64,000 nucleotides of DNA. It comes from Typhlomys cinereus. Taxonomy: Eukaryota; Chordata; Mammalia; Rodentia; Platacanthomyidae. The stretch covers positions 3,313,501 to 3,377,500 of the forward strand of contig JALPQD010000241.1 of the NCBI GenBank assembly GCA_023101885.1, read 5' to 3'. Below are positions 33,918 through 48,225 of this stretch, piece after piece (position 1 is the stretch's first letter; each line of letters begins with the position of its first letter). The position numbers and the translations under genes are program-made. Under the pieces are notes generated by a model, which was not told the origin of the DNA, searched no databases, and saw nothing but the letters and a program-made list of their open reading frames with translations.

Positions 33918-34085
33918 TCAGAGTGGGAGATGGGTCAGTGGAGAAGGACACTTGCCAGGAAAGCCTGATGACCTGTTTTTGATTCCTGCAACCCATATAA
34001 ATGTGGAAGGAGAGAACTGATGCAAAGGTTTCTTCTGACCTCCCACATGCATATGAGCATGCACGCACGCACACATAACAAAAAA
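33918..34085 (+). repeat. Old B2-like SINE
   Basis: The copy has the head agtgggagatgggtcagtgg and a CA/CG tail (atgcacgcacgcacacataa). It is diverged. Confidence 0.65.
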
Positions 34086-34504
34086 TTTAAAATCTCTTAA
34101 AATACGTGATTTCTGTATGTTAGTGTTGTGAAGCTAGAATATTAGAAGTTGAAAAATTTGGACAAAATGTCAGCATAATTGTGAATAAATCCGTAAAAGT
34201 TCCTGATATTCAATTTTTCATCTATAAAAGATGTGCGTACCTCACAATATTTAGTTAACTGAACTATTGTATGTGAAGAATATCTTAGTATTTATAAAAT
34301 GCATAACGATAATGTTACCTCAAGGTGGCATGCCCTTTATAGTCCTTCCACAATCCCCCCCAACGATAAAACAAATTTTCATGTGCTATTCTTATTTATA
34401 TATTTTTTTTAAAAATCCAAAAACAGTATAACCTTTGTCTAGCATATTGGGCTTTGGGAGTCCCTCCCCTATTTAAAACCACTGCTGTGATTTAGTGGCT
34501 TTAG

Positions 34505-35997
<1,493 letters not shown>

Positions 35998-36599
35998 TAA
36001 GCCGGAGGGGCCGAGTGGGGGGATTGAAAAGGCCGAGATTTGGCGACGGAGAAAGGAGAAGGTGATCTGAGGGCCTGCGGAGTGGGGGAGGGCTGACTGA
36101 GACGGATACATACAAAGGACACCTGGTCCAAATGGAAAAACCGCGGATGAATAGGTGTAGTGGAAAGCGACAGAGGAGAATGGGATGCCAAGGCGGGGGA
36201 GAAAGAATGTGGGATTTGCGATTACAGGGTGGAGAGCGAGAGGCACTTGAGGCAGGGGTGAATTTTTTTTCTTGTATGTACGCTGGCAAGTGAACAATCC
36301 ATAAACTGCAGGATGTTCTAGGTTCTCCCGCTGCCAAGATTGATAGCTATTGGAAGCAACTGTGACGTGACAAGAACTAAAGCCTTGGATTTTCAAGGCA
36401 GAAACGTGATATGTTTTGTAAATAATGTAATCCATCCACCCACAGATATATCCATCCATTCTTCCTGTCTAACGCGTATATGAATGAATTCACCCTTCTC
36501 GTGTTGAGAGCACTACTCTGACGTTCTTTAAATATCGCATCATTAGAGGTTCAGCTTGATTGGCAGCTGTGCAATGTAGACAGAGAAATAGACTAAAGG

Positions 36600-36735
36600 C
36601 AAGAGGTCTTGATTGTTAATACCAGTTTTGCTTCTTACTGGCCTTGTGACCTTGGTCAGTCAATTCTTACTTCCAGGCCTTGGTTTCTTCATCTGTAAAA
36701 TAAAGGAGCAGATGGTTTCTAAACGCTTCGACTCT
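36600..36735 (+). repeat. MIR SINE
   Basis: The phrase cttactggccttgtgacctt, then ttcttcatctgtaaaataaa is the MIR core and 3' end. It is an old mammalian repeat in CHIC1 intron 1. Confidence 0.88.
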
Positions 36736-37969
36736 GAGATAATTTAAGATTTTGTAGGCCCAAACAGTAAATATACAAGTATTACATGTATGTGGAAATT
36801 AACCCTCCAAGAGCTGAGGATGATTTCTTTACAATGCTTCCAGGGTGGTTTTGTAAAAGAAAATTGAAATGTAACATATGTGAGAAAACAAAGCCTTTAT
36901 AATATTTTGGTTACACAGCAAAAAAAAAAAAAAAAAATCTCTGGCCATGGAAAAGTGCTTCCTCATTTCTATTTGCCTGAATTCTAAATAGTTGGAAATT
37001 TGACTGTTGTGTTGTGTTCCTTCAGATTAACTGAACTGCACTTTACTGCATTTTCAAAATAGGCCTATGCTTTCCTAGCTTTACTATCTTTAATTTTAAT
37101 AACGGCTGACCTAGTCCCTTAGGCTCAGTTGAGCTCTTATATGAAATCATATGGTATGTACTAACTCCTCCACCATGTTCTTTTAATTTTTGACATATTG
37201 AGTGCAATCTTTTGAACTGTGAAAGGGTTTGGAGAGACCTTTAGATCTTCTTTCTGATTAATCAACTTTAATACAATTTGCCTTGGTCCAAAAATTTGCA
37301 GGTAGCCTCCGGAGTTCAGATGAAATCTTCAAGTACCAGTTTGCCTCCATTCCATTTGTCACTAGGGAGATTATTATCCAAAATAATGTTTCAGGCCTTA
37401 AGGATATTTTTATGCAATTTATTTTCATGACCAAACAGAGAAAAAGCATTTTATTCCAATCTATAATTTTAGACTACAACTCTTCCAAATACCCCTCTTA
37501 CTATTTTCTAAATTTCAGGAAAGATGTAAGAATCAAGGAAACATAATGTAAGTTCTCTAAAACTTACTTGCAACTCTAGTCAACCATGGTGAAATACTTA
37601 CCAACTTGCTTTCTTCATTAAAAACTGAACGCTGTTTTAATAATTTTAAAAAGTTCTAATATTAAGAAAAGAATACCAGAGTTTGCCATGCCTATTCTCT
37701 TTAAGTATGTCTGGCCATTGGCCCATACACAGTTTAAAAATTATAGAGGTAGGAGTGTGAAGAGATGGTACTGGTAGTAACTTGGTAGTAATTGAATGAG
37801 GCAAAAGTCTGAAAAATGTAAATCAGTACTTAAAACACTAGAGACTGTCTATAGTGTGGAAAGTTGTTTAGTTTTACTATATGCACTTTCTCATCTAGAA
37901 AGTACATTTGATGTTAAATGGCCAGAACTTGACAATAAAAGATGAAATGTTTAGATTTCCTAGAAACTG

Positions 37970-38318
37970 AGCATGATGGCTCACACCTGTAATCCCATCG
38001 GCTGGGGAGGCTGAGGCAGGAAGGTTGCCAAGATTCTGAGGACAGCCGGGATCACAGGAGTTCCTGGCCAGACTTGGTTTCAGAGTGAGACTCTGTGTTG
38101 AAAAAGTGTTTTCCTGAATTTGAGAAACAGACTAGAATGATAAAGCCTTCCTTATGTCAAATAATGGTAGACCCTTAAGAAATAACTGTATTCTGACACA
38201 GCTAAAATATTAAATTCTGTTTAATTTTTTCTTTTTGATGTGATGGGCCTCAAATCCAGGGCATTGTGAGTGCTCATTCTAGGCAAGTGCTCTATCATGG
38301 AGCTATATCCCGAGTCCT
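37970..38318. repeat. B1 SINE (+) and ID-like SINE (-)
   Basis: B1 at about 37970-38108 (+) reads cacacctgtaatcccatcgg and ends in agtgagactctgtgttgaaa. An ID-like copy at about 38235-38318 (-) reads gcctcaaatccagggcattg on the + strand. Confidence 0.8.
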
Positions 38319-38794
38319 ATGCCCTATGTGAGTGGAGTATTTTTTATTCTCTTGTACCCTGAATTTTGTTTTCATTCTCCATGCTGTTTTCATCTATAGG
38401 CTTTGTTTCTTTTCAAAATTTAAGATTTAGAAATCATCATCAATTCCATTTCAAAGCAGCTTAAGAAAAGTATTTTGCAATTTTTCACTATGAATAAGAC
38501 ATGGATAACTGAACAAATAGAAATGCTAAACCTGATTCTAACTCAGTGTATCTTAAATCCAACATTCTCTTCCTCTTCCTCCCCCCCCCCCAAATGGCTG
38601 TGTTTCTAGGTGCTTTATTTCTGATCATGAAGTCACTATTTTATCTCCCAGGGTAATGTTATAATCATTGAGTCTTGAATTGCTTCATTTTTCCTTGAAT
38701 TGCCCTATGTTAGTCTTTCCCAGAATTGCATCATCATACATTTGGAAATGTCTCTAAGTTTTTTTTCATTTTTTCCATTCTTATTTGGCACCAC

Positions 38795-39100
38795 TTGCCA
38801 TCATCTCCTTGAATTATTGTCATAGTCTGTTGCCTCTCCCCATTCCATCCTGCATGCTTGCGCCAAGCTAATTTTCTTAAAACTCCATTTAATCATGTCA
38901 CTTTCCTGCTGCAAACCTGCACTGGATCTTAATTAGATCTGGGCTCCTCCAACCTCAGAATTCAAGGAGTCCTTCCCCTAACCCAGAGCTCATCCTTTCT
39001 CCTCTACCTTCCATACCCTTCTCTTTGAGGCTCTTCCCAGGATCTTATTCCAACATGCAGCCCCTGGCTCCAAAATTGCTTCCACTAACTCGTCCTGTAA
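38795..39100 (+). repeat. L2 LINE remnant
   Basis: The phrases ttaatcatgtcactttcctg, cctcagaattcaaggagtcc and ttattccaacatgcag match the L2 3' region. Old and noncoding. Confidence 0.65.
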
Positions 39101-39275
39101 TTATATTTAATCTTTGTGCTTTTTAAAAAAAAATAAAAGGCTAAACAAGACAAAAACTTTCTAATGCCCACATTCTCTTTAGTTGCTATCTAATCTCTCT
39201 TTTCCAATTTTTTTAAAACTACATATATTATCATATTTATCTGCCTCGATTATGGTCACTATAAAAGGTTCATAG

Positions 39276-39325
39276 TAGAGACCTTGTGTAGCATATGTGA
39301 GGCTTTGGGTTCAGTCCTTACTGAA

Positions 39326-39385
<60 letters not shown>

Positions 39386-39440
39386 TCACAAGTTCAAGGC
39401 TAATCTGAGCTACATAGTAAGACCCTATCATTAAAAAATT
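39276..39440 (+). repeat. ID-like SINE with (CA)n and B1-like tail
   Basis: The head 39276-39329 (ggctttgggttcagtcctta) is followed by a (CA)n run at 39330-39383 and then a piece resembling the end of B1 (gctaatctgagctacatagt). Confidence 0.7.
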
Positions 39441-40379
39441 AAAAATCACTATTGTCCTCTTTTGCTGAATCAGTAGACATCTTTTATTCCCTATAGTTGT
39501 GTCTTCTGTGCTGCATTTTTGGCAGTTATGACAACTTTATCCTCCTTGGAGGCTGCTTCCTACACCAGGGATTATAAACACACCTGCTTCAGAGAAGCAA
39601 GACAGGTCCCAGAAGATGATGTGCACGAGTACTGATAGGACATTCGTTAAGCTTCAAAGTATATCTCCCTTCTCTGTATTACATGGCTTAACCTTTCCTC
39701 TCCTTGGCTTAGTAAACAGAGTTCAGAATAACACGATTCCTATTAAATACATTATTTTCTAGCAAACTTGTGTTTTTGTTGACAGAATTTGACTGTATTG
39801 TTTTCTTAAACAATGAGGGCAATATAATTTGTGCAAGATTTTTGCATTCTAAAAACAAAAACTAAAGGGTGTGGGAGGCAGAGAAGGAGAATAAAAAGAG
39901 TCATTCTTATTTGTCTTAGTATCCTATACTCCAAAAAATGTTGCTATAAGAAATTAAAATTTGGAGGCGTCCAAGACACTTAAAAAGGAAAATTCAATAA
40001 TTGACAACCACCAGCTGGGTCAACTTCAAACACTTAATAGATTGTACATTTAATAAAGTCAATAAAATGACAGTATGAGCAGTTCCCAAGTGCCTGTTTG
40101 TCTAATACTGAAGAGACCCACATCTTGGCTAATGTCTATCATTGATGAGTAATGAACAGATGAGTTCATGTAACCTCTGTAGATGCATAGTTCTTAACAT
40201 AATGTTTTGTTTATGAAACAGAGCTGAAGTGTTTATTCAATAGAGAAGCTATTTCAAAATTATCCTTGTAGCTACTAAGTGATACTCTTGGGCTTAAGGT
40301 TATTTGAAAGAAGTATTCTTTTTATGTCCTGATTCTTAAAGAAGAAATTTTAAGAAAAATTCCTGGTAGGCAAGAACAA

Positions 40380-40720
40380 AACTCATTATACTCCTGCTTC
40401 TGCCTGGAATTATAGGCATGTGCCATTGTACCAGCTTCTCTTTTATTTTTTATTTATTTGGGAGAGGGAAAGAACAGGCACACATGTGCCACTGAGTGTT
40501 TGCGTGGGTCACAGAACACCTTTAGGGAATTGTCTCCTTGCACTATATGATCTCCCAGGGATTCGCCCTTATGTTAAAATGGCACTGTATTTGTTGCATC
40601 CATCACCTATGCCTATCTTCCTGTATACTTCGAATTATCTCTTGCTTGTAAAAGTTTACACGTTGTTTCCCAGGTTGCCACAAGAGCATGCTTTACCTGC
40701 TGAGTCACCTTGTTGGCCCT
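40380..40720 (-). repeat. B1 end fragment and old B2-like SINE, minus orientation
   Basis: A B1-like piece (ggaattataggcatgtgcca) at about 40380-40435 is followed by a B2-like SINE at about 40440-40720 (tttacctgctgagtcacctt at its head). About 100 bp in the middle (40573-40672) are not B2-like and may be an insertion. Confidence 0.6.
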
Positions 40721-42059
40721 GTACCTGCCTTTTTCATACTTTTTGATGCAAATGTGCAGTTGATCCTCTGTATCCACAGGTTCTGCATTTACCAGATGCA
40801 TCCAATTGCAGGCCAAAAGTATCTGAAGAATCATCTATGTCAGACAAGTGCAGGCTTCTTTCTTCTTGTTATTACCTAAACAATATAGTATGCCGTTTAT
40901 TTGCATAGTGTTTATATCATATAAGTTATTATAAGCAAGAGATAATTTCAAGTGTACAGGAAGATAGATTATATATGCACATACAGTGCCATTTTAATAT
41001 AAGGACTTTATTGTCCAAGGATTTTGACATTCAGTACGAGGCTTGGAACCAGTCTCTCACAGATACAAAGAGATGTCTATATGATGATTTATATGTTAGG
41101 GTATTCTTTTAAGAAATAAAATGATACTTTCTTCACTACTGCTAATATACTTTTTATATTTTAGAAAAGAATTCCCTTTTTGTTAAAGAAGAAAACTAGT
41201 GTTATTACCATAGCCAAAGTTTCATGAGAACTTGAGTACTGAGGCTGAAGAGAACACACAGTTCAAGCTTCACTTCACAAGCAACAGTAATGGGAAAATT
41301 ACCTTTAAAATACTGATGTAGCACAGCAAAGGATAAAAGACAATACTAATTGTCAAATTTATTTTAAAAATTAGAAATGGTTGTGTGAATTCAGAGAAAG
41401 GGAACCTGTGAAGGTTTAAGTACACAACCCCTAAGAGGTTGCAACTCTTTGGAACCTTGAAGACATGTAGGATTTTAACTAGGGAGGAGAAGGAAGCAAG
41501 AAGATAAAAGACAGAGTGGGAGTGGCAATGGAGAGAAAATTACAGGATGTGGGAACCACCTGGTTTTAAGGACAGTGACAAAAGTAAGAGACAGGGAATA
41601 CAACAATGGTAACAAGGTATAGATAGGCTAGAGATAGAAAATAACATGCCATTGGCAGAGATGGGGAAATTGAAAATGGGAACTAGTTTTACTAGAAAGG
41701 ATTTATATTAATTTTAAATGTGTTTCATTTGAGGTTGCATTATTTTGTGGCAAGGTATCTAAAAGGAAATTTTCAGTACACAGATGAGATTAGAGCATGT
41801 TTGAAAATATGTATTTAGAGATAATAAATGTGATGGTTGTTAGTACACGAGTGATTGTCAAAGTTAAAAACTATAGATAAACTGTTGAGAGTTCCCATGT
41901 AAATACAAACAGGTGAATTTAAGCTGATTTGCAAGAAAGGTGTTAAGACAAGAATTAAAAAGAGTAGGAAGAGTGTTTGGAACAGAGTGATCAGCAGTCA
42001 GCTGGAAGATCAAAAGAAAAAATTTACTAAGTGGCCCCTCGTTGGGCCACCCCACTGAT

Positions 42060-42575
42060 AGGGGCATTCCCTTTTACCCATCCAGCCCTGTCCCTTGAGG
42101 TTTCCATTGCATGTAATTATCTCTCCTGAGATCCTCACTAGTCTATGGGGGCATGTTAGTATGTCAGTCAGGTCTGGTAAGAACAAGTCTCATTGCGGTA
42201 GGTTCCTGGTTGCAGCAGCCTTGCTTTGAGTGGAGTGTCTTGTCCAACGGCGGACCTTCCCATCTTTAGGCTCTTACAATTTTATCACCCCCTCTTCCAC
42301 AAGGTTCCCAAAGCGGGGAGAGATTAGGTTGGCCTGGTTCCAGGTGAGCATTGCAGGGAGGAAGGGCCACTTGGTATGCCACAGAGGCCTGAAGCCTCAT
42401 AAGAGTAGACAATCCAGAGGAAACCCTGGGGCCCATAGAAGCAGACAGGCGGGAGGGTGAAAGGGAGTGGGATGGATTGATGAAGGAAGTGGAGGGAAGG
42501 AGAGGAGGGGGGCAAAGATAAGTACTCAATATGCTTGTAAAACTAGGAAAGAATATATAAAAATACAAAAGAAAA
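42060..42575 (+). mobile_element. L1 3' end with polypurine tract
   Basis: The phrases atctttaggctcttacaatt and gggtgaaagggagtgggatg, then a G/A-rich tract (42440-42520) and ataagtactcaatatgctt, make an L1-like 3' end of a second subfamily. A shorter relative lies at 44976-45112. Part of the 5' portion resembles the reverse of the L1 group at 58776, so it may be rearranged. Confidence 0.55.
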
Positions 42576-42802
42576 AAAAAGTTTGTTCAAGACCAGGACA
42601 TCGAACTTGGCAATAAATGAGACAAGATGAACTTCTGATTCTGAATAAATTTACCAAAGAGAAAATTTCAGCTTCAAAAAACAAATTTCAAAAAGTTAGG
42701 AAAGGAAGGGTTATCGAGGAAATAGAAACAGTGGAAAGTTCATTCATTTGGCCATAAGTTACAAAGAAAGCATAAATAAACCTATGGTTTTAAAAAAACC
42801 TG

Positions 42803-43060
42803 TTAAAGCCTTTGCCTTGAAAGCAAAAAGACCTGAGCTCCAGATCCTGCAGATCCCATGTAAAAATGCTGTGGTCTGTAATTCTAGTCTTGGAAGGCAG
42901 AGCAAAGCAATAAGGAGATAGAGCCATCCGGGATGATTCCCGATGTCACCCCTGGGCCTCCACAGGCATACACATGCAAGTACCCTCTAGTATATATCTC
43001 CATACACATGTACACCCACTCACATGCAAACACACACACACACACACATGCAAAAATATA
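42803..43060 (+). repeat. CA-tailed B2-like SINE
   Basis: The phrases ccttgaaagcaaaaagacct and cctgggcctccacaggcata are followed by a CA-rich tail to about 43048. The very start of the head is lost. Confidence 0.75.
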
Positions 43061-43499
43061 TAATGGATGTCCATTATATATCTGATATCTAGCAAAGAAA
43101 TGGCAGCTGAAAAAACTGAAATGGTACCAATCTCTAACTGAAATAGGATCATGTTACAGACAGTGCATCTGACCACTGGACTATGGCCCCAGCCCAATGA
43201 CAGTATATCTGCAAAGCATTTAGATAAGATGTGAAAATAATCTTTTTAAAATATGTCATTGTCATATTTTTCAAAACAAAAAAATGCAATGCATTTATTT
43301 CTTTACTACATACTAAGAATTTATTCTGTGGAATAATTTTGACTAATGAGAATGTCAGTAAATAGTGATCTAGGTGAAGTATGCTTTTCACTTTATTAAA
43401 TATACGTTGGGTTATTGATTGCTAAGTTAGCACAAAGTTGCAAATATATAATTAATACTTGAGTATAAATTTCATGAGTAGCAGATGAAAATTATTTTA

Positions 43500-43785
43500 T
43501 TAGTTTTTAGTTAGCATATAATGAGTTTCATTATGATATTTGCATGCATCTGTATCATTATTCTTTGTTCTTATTTGCCCATCCTTTTCCACATCTCTGG
43601 TCCCCTTCTTCACTCAAATAACTCCCCCTTCTGCTTTCATTTTGCATTTTTTCAACATTTCTGGTTTCCAGTCCCTCATCAAGATCTCTTCTTCCTCCCT
43701 CATAGTCCCATTTATACTTTTATTTCTTATGCATATACACAACAGTGCATGTTCACACTTACGTGCATGCACACACACAGATTAA
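43500..43785 (-). mobile_element. L1 3' end, minus orientation
   Basis: The + strand reads gagtttcattatgatatttg, tgttcttatttgcccatcct and pyrimidine-rich sequence, which is the reverse of a common L1 3' terminus. Confidence 0.55.
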
Positions 43786-44094
43786 AAATTGTTAAATATA
43801 GAATCTTTGTGCTTAAGAGTATTTTGTTTCCTTGAAAAAGAGGTATCGGCATAAATGATACAAGGAGAATATGAAATTTCTCCGTAGAGTTTTAATCACA
43901 TTTAAAGTGATCCTAAGCAATATACCATATGTCAGTTGAATCAAACAGTAGAGCTTATTATTCGTCAAACTATTGTTAATTAAGCATGTAGTAGATTTTC
44001 TTATGCTGCTAGACCTAATGGAAATAGCAAAATAAGTGGCCATGATTTCTGCTCTCAAAGAGCTTAATACAATATAGAAAAGACTTACTGACCA

Positions 44095-44290
44095 GCATTT
44101 GAATTTTAGTTCCCCCCACTTATTAGCTGAATAGATACATGACTTTGGGCAAGTCATTTAATTAATCTATTTTCTAATTTTTTTCTGAGTGTCAATCTGA
44201 AAAACTGGGGATGATAATACTTCTGTTGAAGGCCTTTAAAAGTTTCAAACTAATGTAGTAAGTGCAGTGTGTAGTCTGATACGTACACAG
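44095..44290 (+). repeat. MIR SINE
   Basis: The phrase gactttgggcaagtcattta, then gaaaaactggggatgataat is MIR core and 3' end. Confidence 0.85.
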
Positions 44291-44975
44291 TTATTGGTGT
44301 GTTGTTATTGCTTTCCTCACATAGAGTTCTCAGTAAATGTTAGTGTCTTTTTCCTTTTGCTTGCCAAACATCCACTGACACAGAATTTTGTTAGTACAAT
44401 TGTGTTATCATCTGACATTCAGGAAGTGATCTATGTTATCCCTACTGAATTCAACAAAAGTGAATCAAGGCTTATAAAATTCATCTCAGTTTTATTATAT
44501 ATTATAGTGAACATACTGCAAGAAAAACCTTGGAAACTGTAATGTCTTTCCTCAAAACAGTTTGAGCACATGAAAATCATTTAAAAAGATCAATCTTTGA
44601 TTACCTGAAGAGTAACTGGCCACAAGTAATCAAATTGTAGTTCAAAAAGCTGTATAAATGGGGGGAGGATGTTTTTAAAGAACATTTTCATAATGGACAA
44701 AAGTAGAATAAGATAATCCGTTGTCATATATTACCTTTTCCATCATCTAGCTCCAGCAGTTATTAACTAAAGTGGATTTTAACAGAAACATTTTAGTTAA
44801 AAATTATGACATTTCTAGCTATATCATAAAGTGTGTTTTTCAAATTTATTAATTTCTAATCCCATATCATAATATCTCACTTTAACATTTGCTTTCATTA
44901 AACTTTTTTAATTGTTAGTTTCTATTACTAGTCAAAGGTTTGTTTTCTACAACCATCATTTAAAATTTTACACAG

Positions 44976-45112
44976 AGGCCAGGTAGGAGGATAGGAGGGA
45001 GTGGGATGGATTGATGAGGGGAAAGGAGGAGAATGGGAGGGAGGAGGGATGGAGGGAAACAGTGATTAGTACTCAATAAGCATGTAAAACTAAAAATAAA
45101 TTTAAAAATTTA
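44976..45112 (+). mobile_element. Short L1 3' end
   Basis: A polypurine stretch (ggagggagtgggatggattg) is followed by agtactcaataagcatgtaa and an A-rich end. It closely resembles the last part of 42060-42575. Confidence 0.6.
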
Positions 45113-45165
45113 CACAGAATATATTTTTTAGTTTATAGGACTTCAGAATGGATTTTTAAAAAAAT

Positions 45166-45726
45166 ATTTTTTTTTAATTTTGTGTGTATGGGGATATCTT
45201 TCCCTGTGGAGGACCAAGGGTGACTTTGGATTTGGGGATTATCCTGGATTGCTTCTACCTTCTTTTTGCTTCGCTCTGGGATTTCCCAGGCTCTGCCCAT
45301 CAGAGTCAGAAGTGCAGGCTGCAGCCATTTCCGCCTGCATTTTTTTAAAAATTTTTTTTATTATTTATTATTTATTCAATTGTGCGTGTATGCGTTTGTG
45401 TGTGTGTGTGTGTGTGTGTGTAGAACCACGGACGAACTCGGGAACCACCATGGACGCCTCCACCTCCTCCTTGTTTACTCTGCCCTGGGATTCACAGGCT
45501 CCGCCCTACCAGGACCAGAAGCGAAGGCCGTCCCTGCTTCTGCCCGGCGTCTATACGTGGGGTCTAGGATCCGAACTCAGGACCTTCTGCCAACAAGGCA
45601 GAGGCTTAACCCCTGAGCCACCTCTCCAGCCCCCGCCTGCATTTTTTTATGTGGAACCTAGGATCCAAATTCGGGACCTTCTGCTTATGAGGCAGAGGCT
45701 TAACCCCTGGCCATCTCTCTAGCCCC
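45166..45726 (-). repeat. Older B2-like SINE, split by a younger copy
   Basis: The parts 45166-45347 (ccaagggtgactttggattt; gatttcccaggctctgccca) and 45650-45726 (acccctggccatctctctag) form one SINE in minus orientation. Its target-site duplication (core cagaatggatttttaaaaaa) lies at 45144-45165 and 45727-45748. Confidence 0.85.
45348..45632 (-). repeat. Young CA-tailed B2-like SINE inside the older SINE
   Basis: The insert (ends cctgagccacctctccagcc on the + strand) is flanked by ccgcctgcattttttta at 45331-45347 and 45633-45649, a 17-bp perfect duplication of SINE body sequence. It has a (TG)n tail at about 45398-45421. Confidence 0.9.
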
Positions 45727-45748
45727 CAGAATGGATTTTTAAAAAAAT

Positions 45749-45787
45749 TTTTTTATTATTATTATTAATTCAACTATGCGCATGTGT

Positions 45788-45844
<57 letters not shown>

Positions 45845-46058
45845 TGTGTGTGTGTAGAATCACGGACGAATTCGCGAACCACCCTGGACGCCTCCACCTC
45901 CTTCTGCCCCGGGATTCACAGGCTCCGCCCTACCAGGACCAGAAGCGCAGGCCGCCCCCGCTTCCGCCTGGCGTCTATACGTGGGATCTGGGATCCGAAC
46001 TCAGGACCTTCCGCCTGCAAGGCGGAGGCTTAACCCCTGAGCCACCTCTCCAGCCCCC
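45749..46058 (-). repeat. Young CA-tailed B2-like SINE in the reused target site
   Basis: A third SINE in the same orientation lies between a copy of the cagaatggatttttaaaaaa target at 45727-45748 and another at about 46059-46079. It has a (TG)n tail at about 45796-45856. It inserted into the right-hand duplication left by the SINE at 45166-45726. Confidence 0.9.
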
Positions 46059-46267
46059 CAGAATGGATTTTTAAAAAATAAAAATAATAAAAATAAATAA
46101 ATTAATTAATTTTAACTGGTACATAATTCATATAATTGTACATATTCAGAACACAATTTTAAATGAGAAGACCAAAAGAAAAATGCATGGATTTGTGATA
46201 TTTTTAAGGAAAAGTAAAGGTTAAATATGCTGGATAGAATATATTATGTTCTGTCTTTATTTTTAAG

Positions 46268-46322
46268 GTTTGGCTTGAGCAACAAGTTTGATACTGAATT
46301 TCCTTCGGTTCTAACAGGGAAG
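46268..46322 (+). CDS. CHIC1: CHIC1 coding exon 2
   Basis: This 55-bp exon completes the split Val codon and encodes FGLSNKFDTEFPSVLTGK. The acceptor is TTTTAAG at 46261-46267 and the donor is AAG|GTAAGC at 46323. Exon 1 ends in phase 2 and 299 + 55 = 354 bases, so the join is in frame and exon 3 begins in phase 0. The residues match known CHIC1. It lies only about 200 bp right of a cluster of three SINEs. Confidence 0.95.
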
Positions 46323-47055
46323 GTAAGCAAGAATCTACTTTAAATTTTCCAATTCTTATACATTATTTTTATGGTTTGTTCAGTGTTGTGACAAATGCTT
46401 TGACGCACTGGTGATAAAGCCAAATAACAGGAAGCCTCAGTACTTGGAAGCCGTGTTCTCAGTGTCTCCATGACAACCAGCCTCTGACCAGTTATTTTGT
46501 CTCTTGTTCATTAATGTCAGCTATTGTTTATTCACCTGTTCAGCTTTTCCAGTTTTGTCTTTTTTTCTCCAGCACATGTAACTGTAATTTACATCAATAA
46601 TTTCTAGTGTTTTGTTGTCAGAGTTATTTTTTCAACCTGGGTCAGTCTTAGTACCTTTAAAGTGTTACAGGATATGATTTATTTTAAATGAAAAGCAACA
46701 AAGTTTTGATTTAATATCTTTCTGCTTTTTAAATAGTGTGAGTTTCTAAATTTGATTCATGGCAATACATCATTACCATTCTATTTCCTGGTTCCTCTAC
46801 ATTGTTGTGTATCCAAGCATTCAGAGTTAAGATTGAAAGACTTCCCAGGATTCAAATTATAAGTCTAGATACCTAATATATAACATAATGATTATTAATA
46901 ATACTGTTTTAGATAATGAAAATTTTTGGACAGAAAATAAGTGGACAGATTTCAGGTTCTCTTAGCATAAAAGAAAAGACAACAAGACTGATTTGTGTGA
47001 CTGTGTGGTAATCATTTCATTATGCATAGGTATATTAAAATATCGTGTTGAACTA

Positions 47056-47315
47056 ATGTGATGGCATAGACCTGGAATCTCAGCACTACACTCAAGATTA
47101 AAGCAAGAGGATCACAAGTTTAAGGCTAGCCTTCTGGTACTGTTGGTTTAAAAAAAAAAAAAAAAGAACCAGCCAAATGGGTCAGCAGGCAAAAACACCT
47201 GAGTTATAATGCTGGAACTCATATAAGATGAAAGGAGAAGACCAACTCCTAAAAATTGTTCTCTCACCTCCACACACACCTGCACTCACTCACACATATA
47301 AATAAGTAAATATAG
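47056..47315 (+). repeat. B1-like and B2-like SINEs in tandem
   Basis: B1-like at about 47056-47163 (gatggcatagacctggaatc; poly-A end) is followed at once by a B2-like SINE at about 47166-47315 (gaaccagccaaatgggtcag; tataaataagtaaatatag). Confidence 0.65.
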
Positions 47316-47435
47316 AAAAAAAGAGAATCAAATTTTTAAAAAGAAAAAAAGCAACAAAACAACATATTGTACAACTTAAATACAGACAATTTTAAAAAGA
47401 AACTGTATTTGAAAAATCTTTTTATAGAAATTCTA

Positions 47436-47740
47436 ATTTGGAGGGTCTGGAAGGCTCAGAGGTTAAAACCTTTGCTTTGCAAGAAAAAGAACCTGAGTTT
47501 GGATCCCCAGATCCAACGTAAAAATGCCAGATGGAAATGTCTGTGGCCTGTTCTGGCTCTGGAAGGCATTGCCTAGGAAACCCCAGAGCAAAGTAATAAG
47601 GTGATAGAGCAATCCAGGATTATTCCTGATGTTACCCTTGGACTTCCACAAGCACACTTAATTAAGTGTCTTCTAGTACACAGAAAGAAAAGAAGAGAGG
47701 GAGGGAGGGAGGGAGGAAAGGGAGGGAGGGGGAGGGAGCC
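47436..47740 (+). repeat. CA-tail-family B2-like SINE with (GGGA)n tail
   Basis: The head ggagggtctggaaggctcag and box B ctgagtttggatcccc are followed by the usual body and, in place of CA, a (GGGA)n run at about 47690-47740. Confidence 0.8.
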
Positions 47741-47756
47741 TGTCTAGCTAATTTGA

Positions 47757-48060
47757 GGACTTGAGGAGATGGCTCGGTGGGTAAAATGTTTGCTGAGAAA
47801 GCATGAGGACCTGATTTCACATCCCCAGCACCCACCCACATGTCCTGCTTCTGTTATCCCAGTACTGGGAAGTAGAGATTGGCAGATTCTAGGGGCTCAC
47901 TTGCCACCCATCTTGATCAAAATAATGACTTCTGGGTTCAGTAAGAGACCTTGTCTCAAAACTAATCTGGAGAGCAATGGAGAAAGATACCTAACAGCAA
48001 ATTCTGACTCCATATACATGCATAAGCAAACACACACACACACAGTTTTTAACTGAAAAA
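47757..48060 (+). repeat. B4-like SINE
   Basis: The head gacttgaggagatggctcgg and the phrase atgaggacctgatttcacat are followed by a B1-derived middle (ggttcagtaagagaccttgt) and a CA tail at 48030-48043. Confidence 0.75.
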
Positions 48061-48077
48061 AAAAAGAAAAGCTAACT

Positions 48078-48225
48078 TTCAGCCAGGCATGGTGGGACAC
48101 TCCTGTTATTCTAGCTCCTAGGAAGAAGAGGTAACAGGATCCAGAGGCAAGGCCAGTCTCATCTACATTCAGTTTGAGGCTAGTCCGATTTATATGAAAT
48201 CTTGTGTCGAAAAAATAAAAAGAAA
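48078..48225 (+). repeat. B1 SINE
   Basis: The phrase agccaggcatggtgggacac and the end gaaatcttgtgtcgaaaaaa are B1-like. Confidence 0.75.

Noticed and set aside
39330..39383. CRISPR-like short repeats
   Set aside because: Uniform dinucleotide or pentanucleotide repeats without spacers, in a mammalian genome.
45180..45722. A 180-codon frame and similar frames at 45266, 45776 and 45784
   Set aside because: They run through SINE bodies and TG tails; the same peptide wording recurs at every copy of the SINE.
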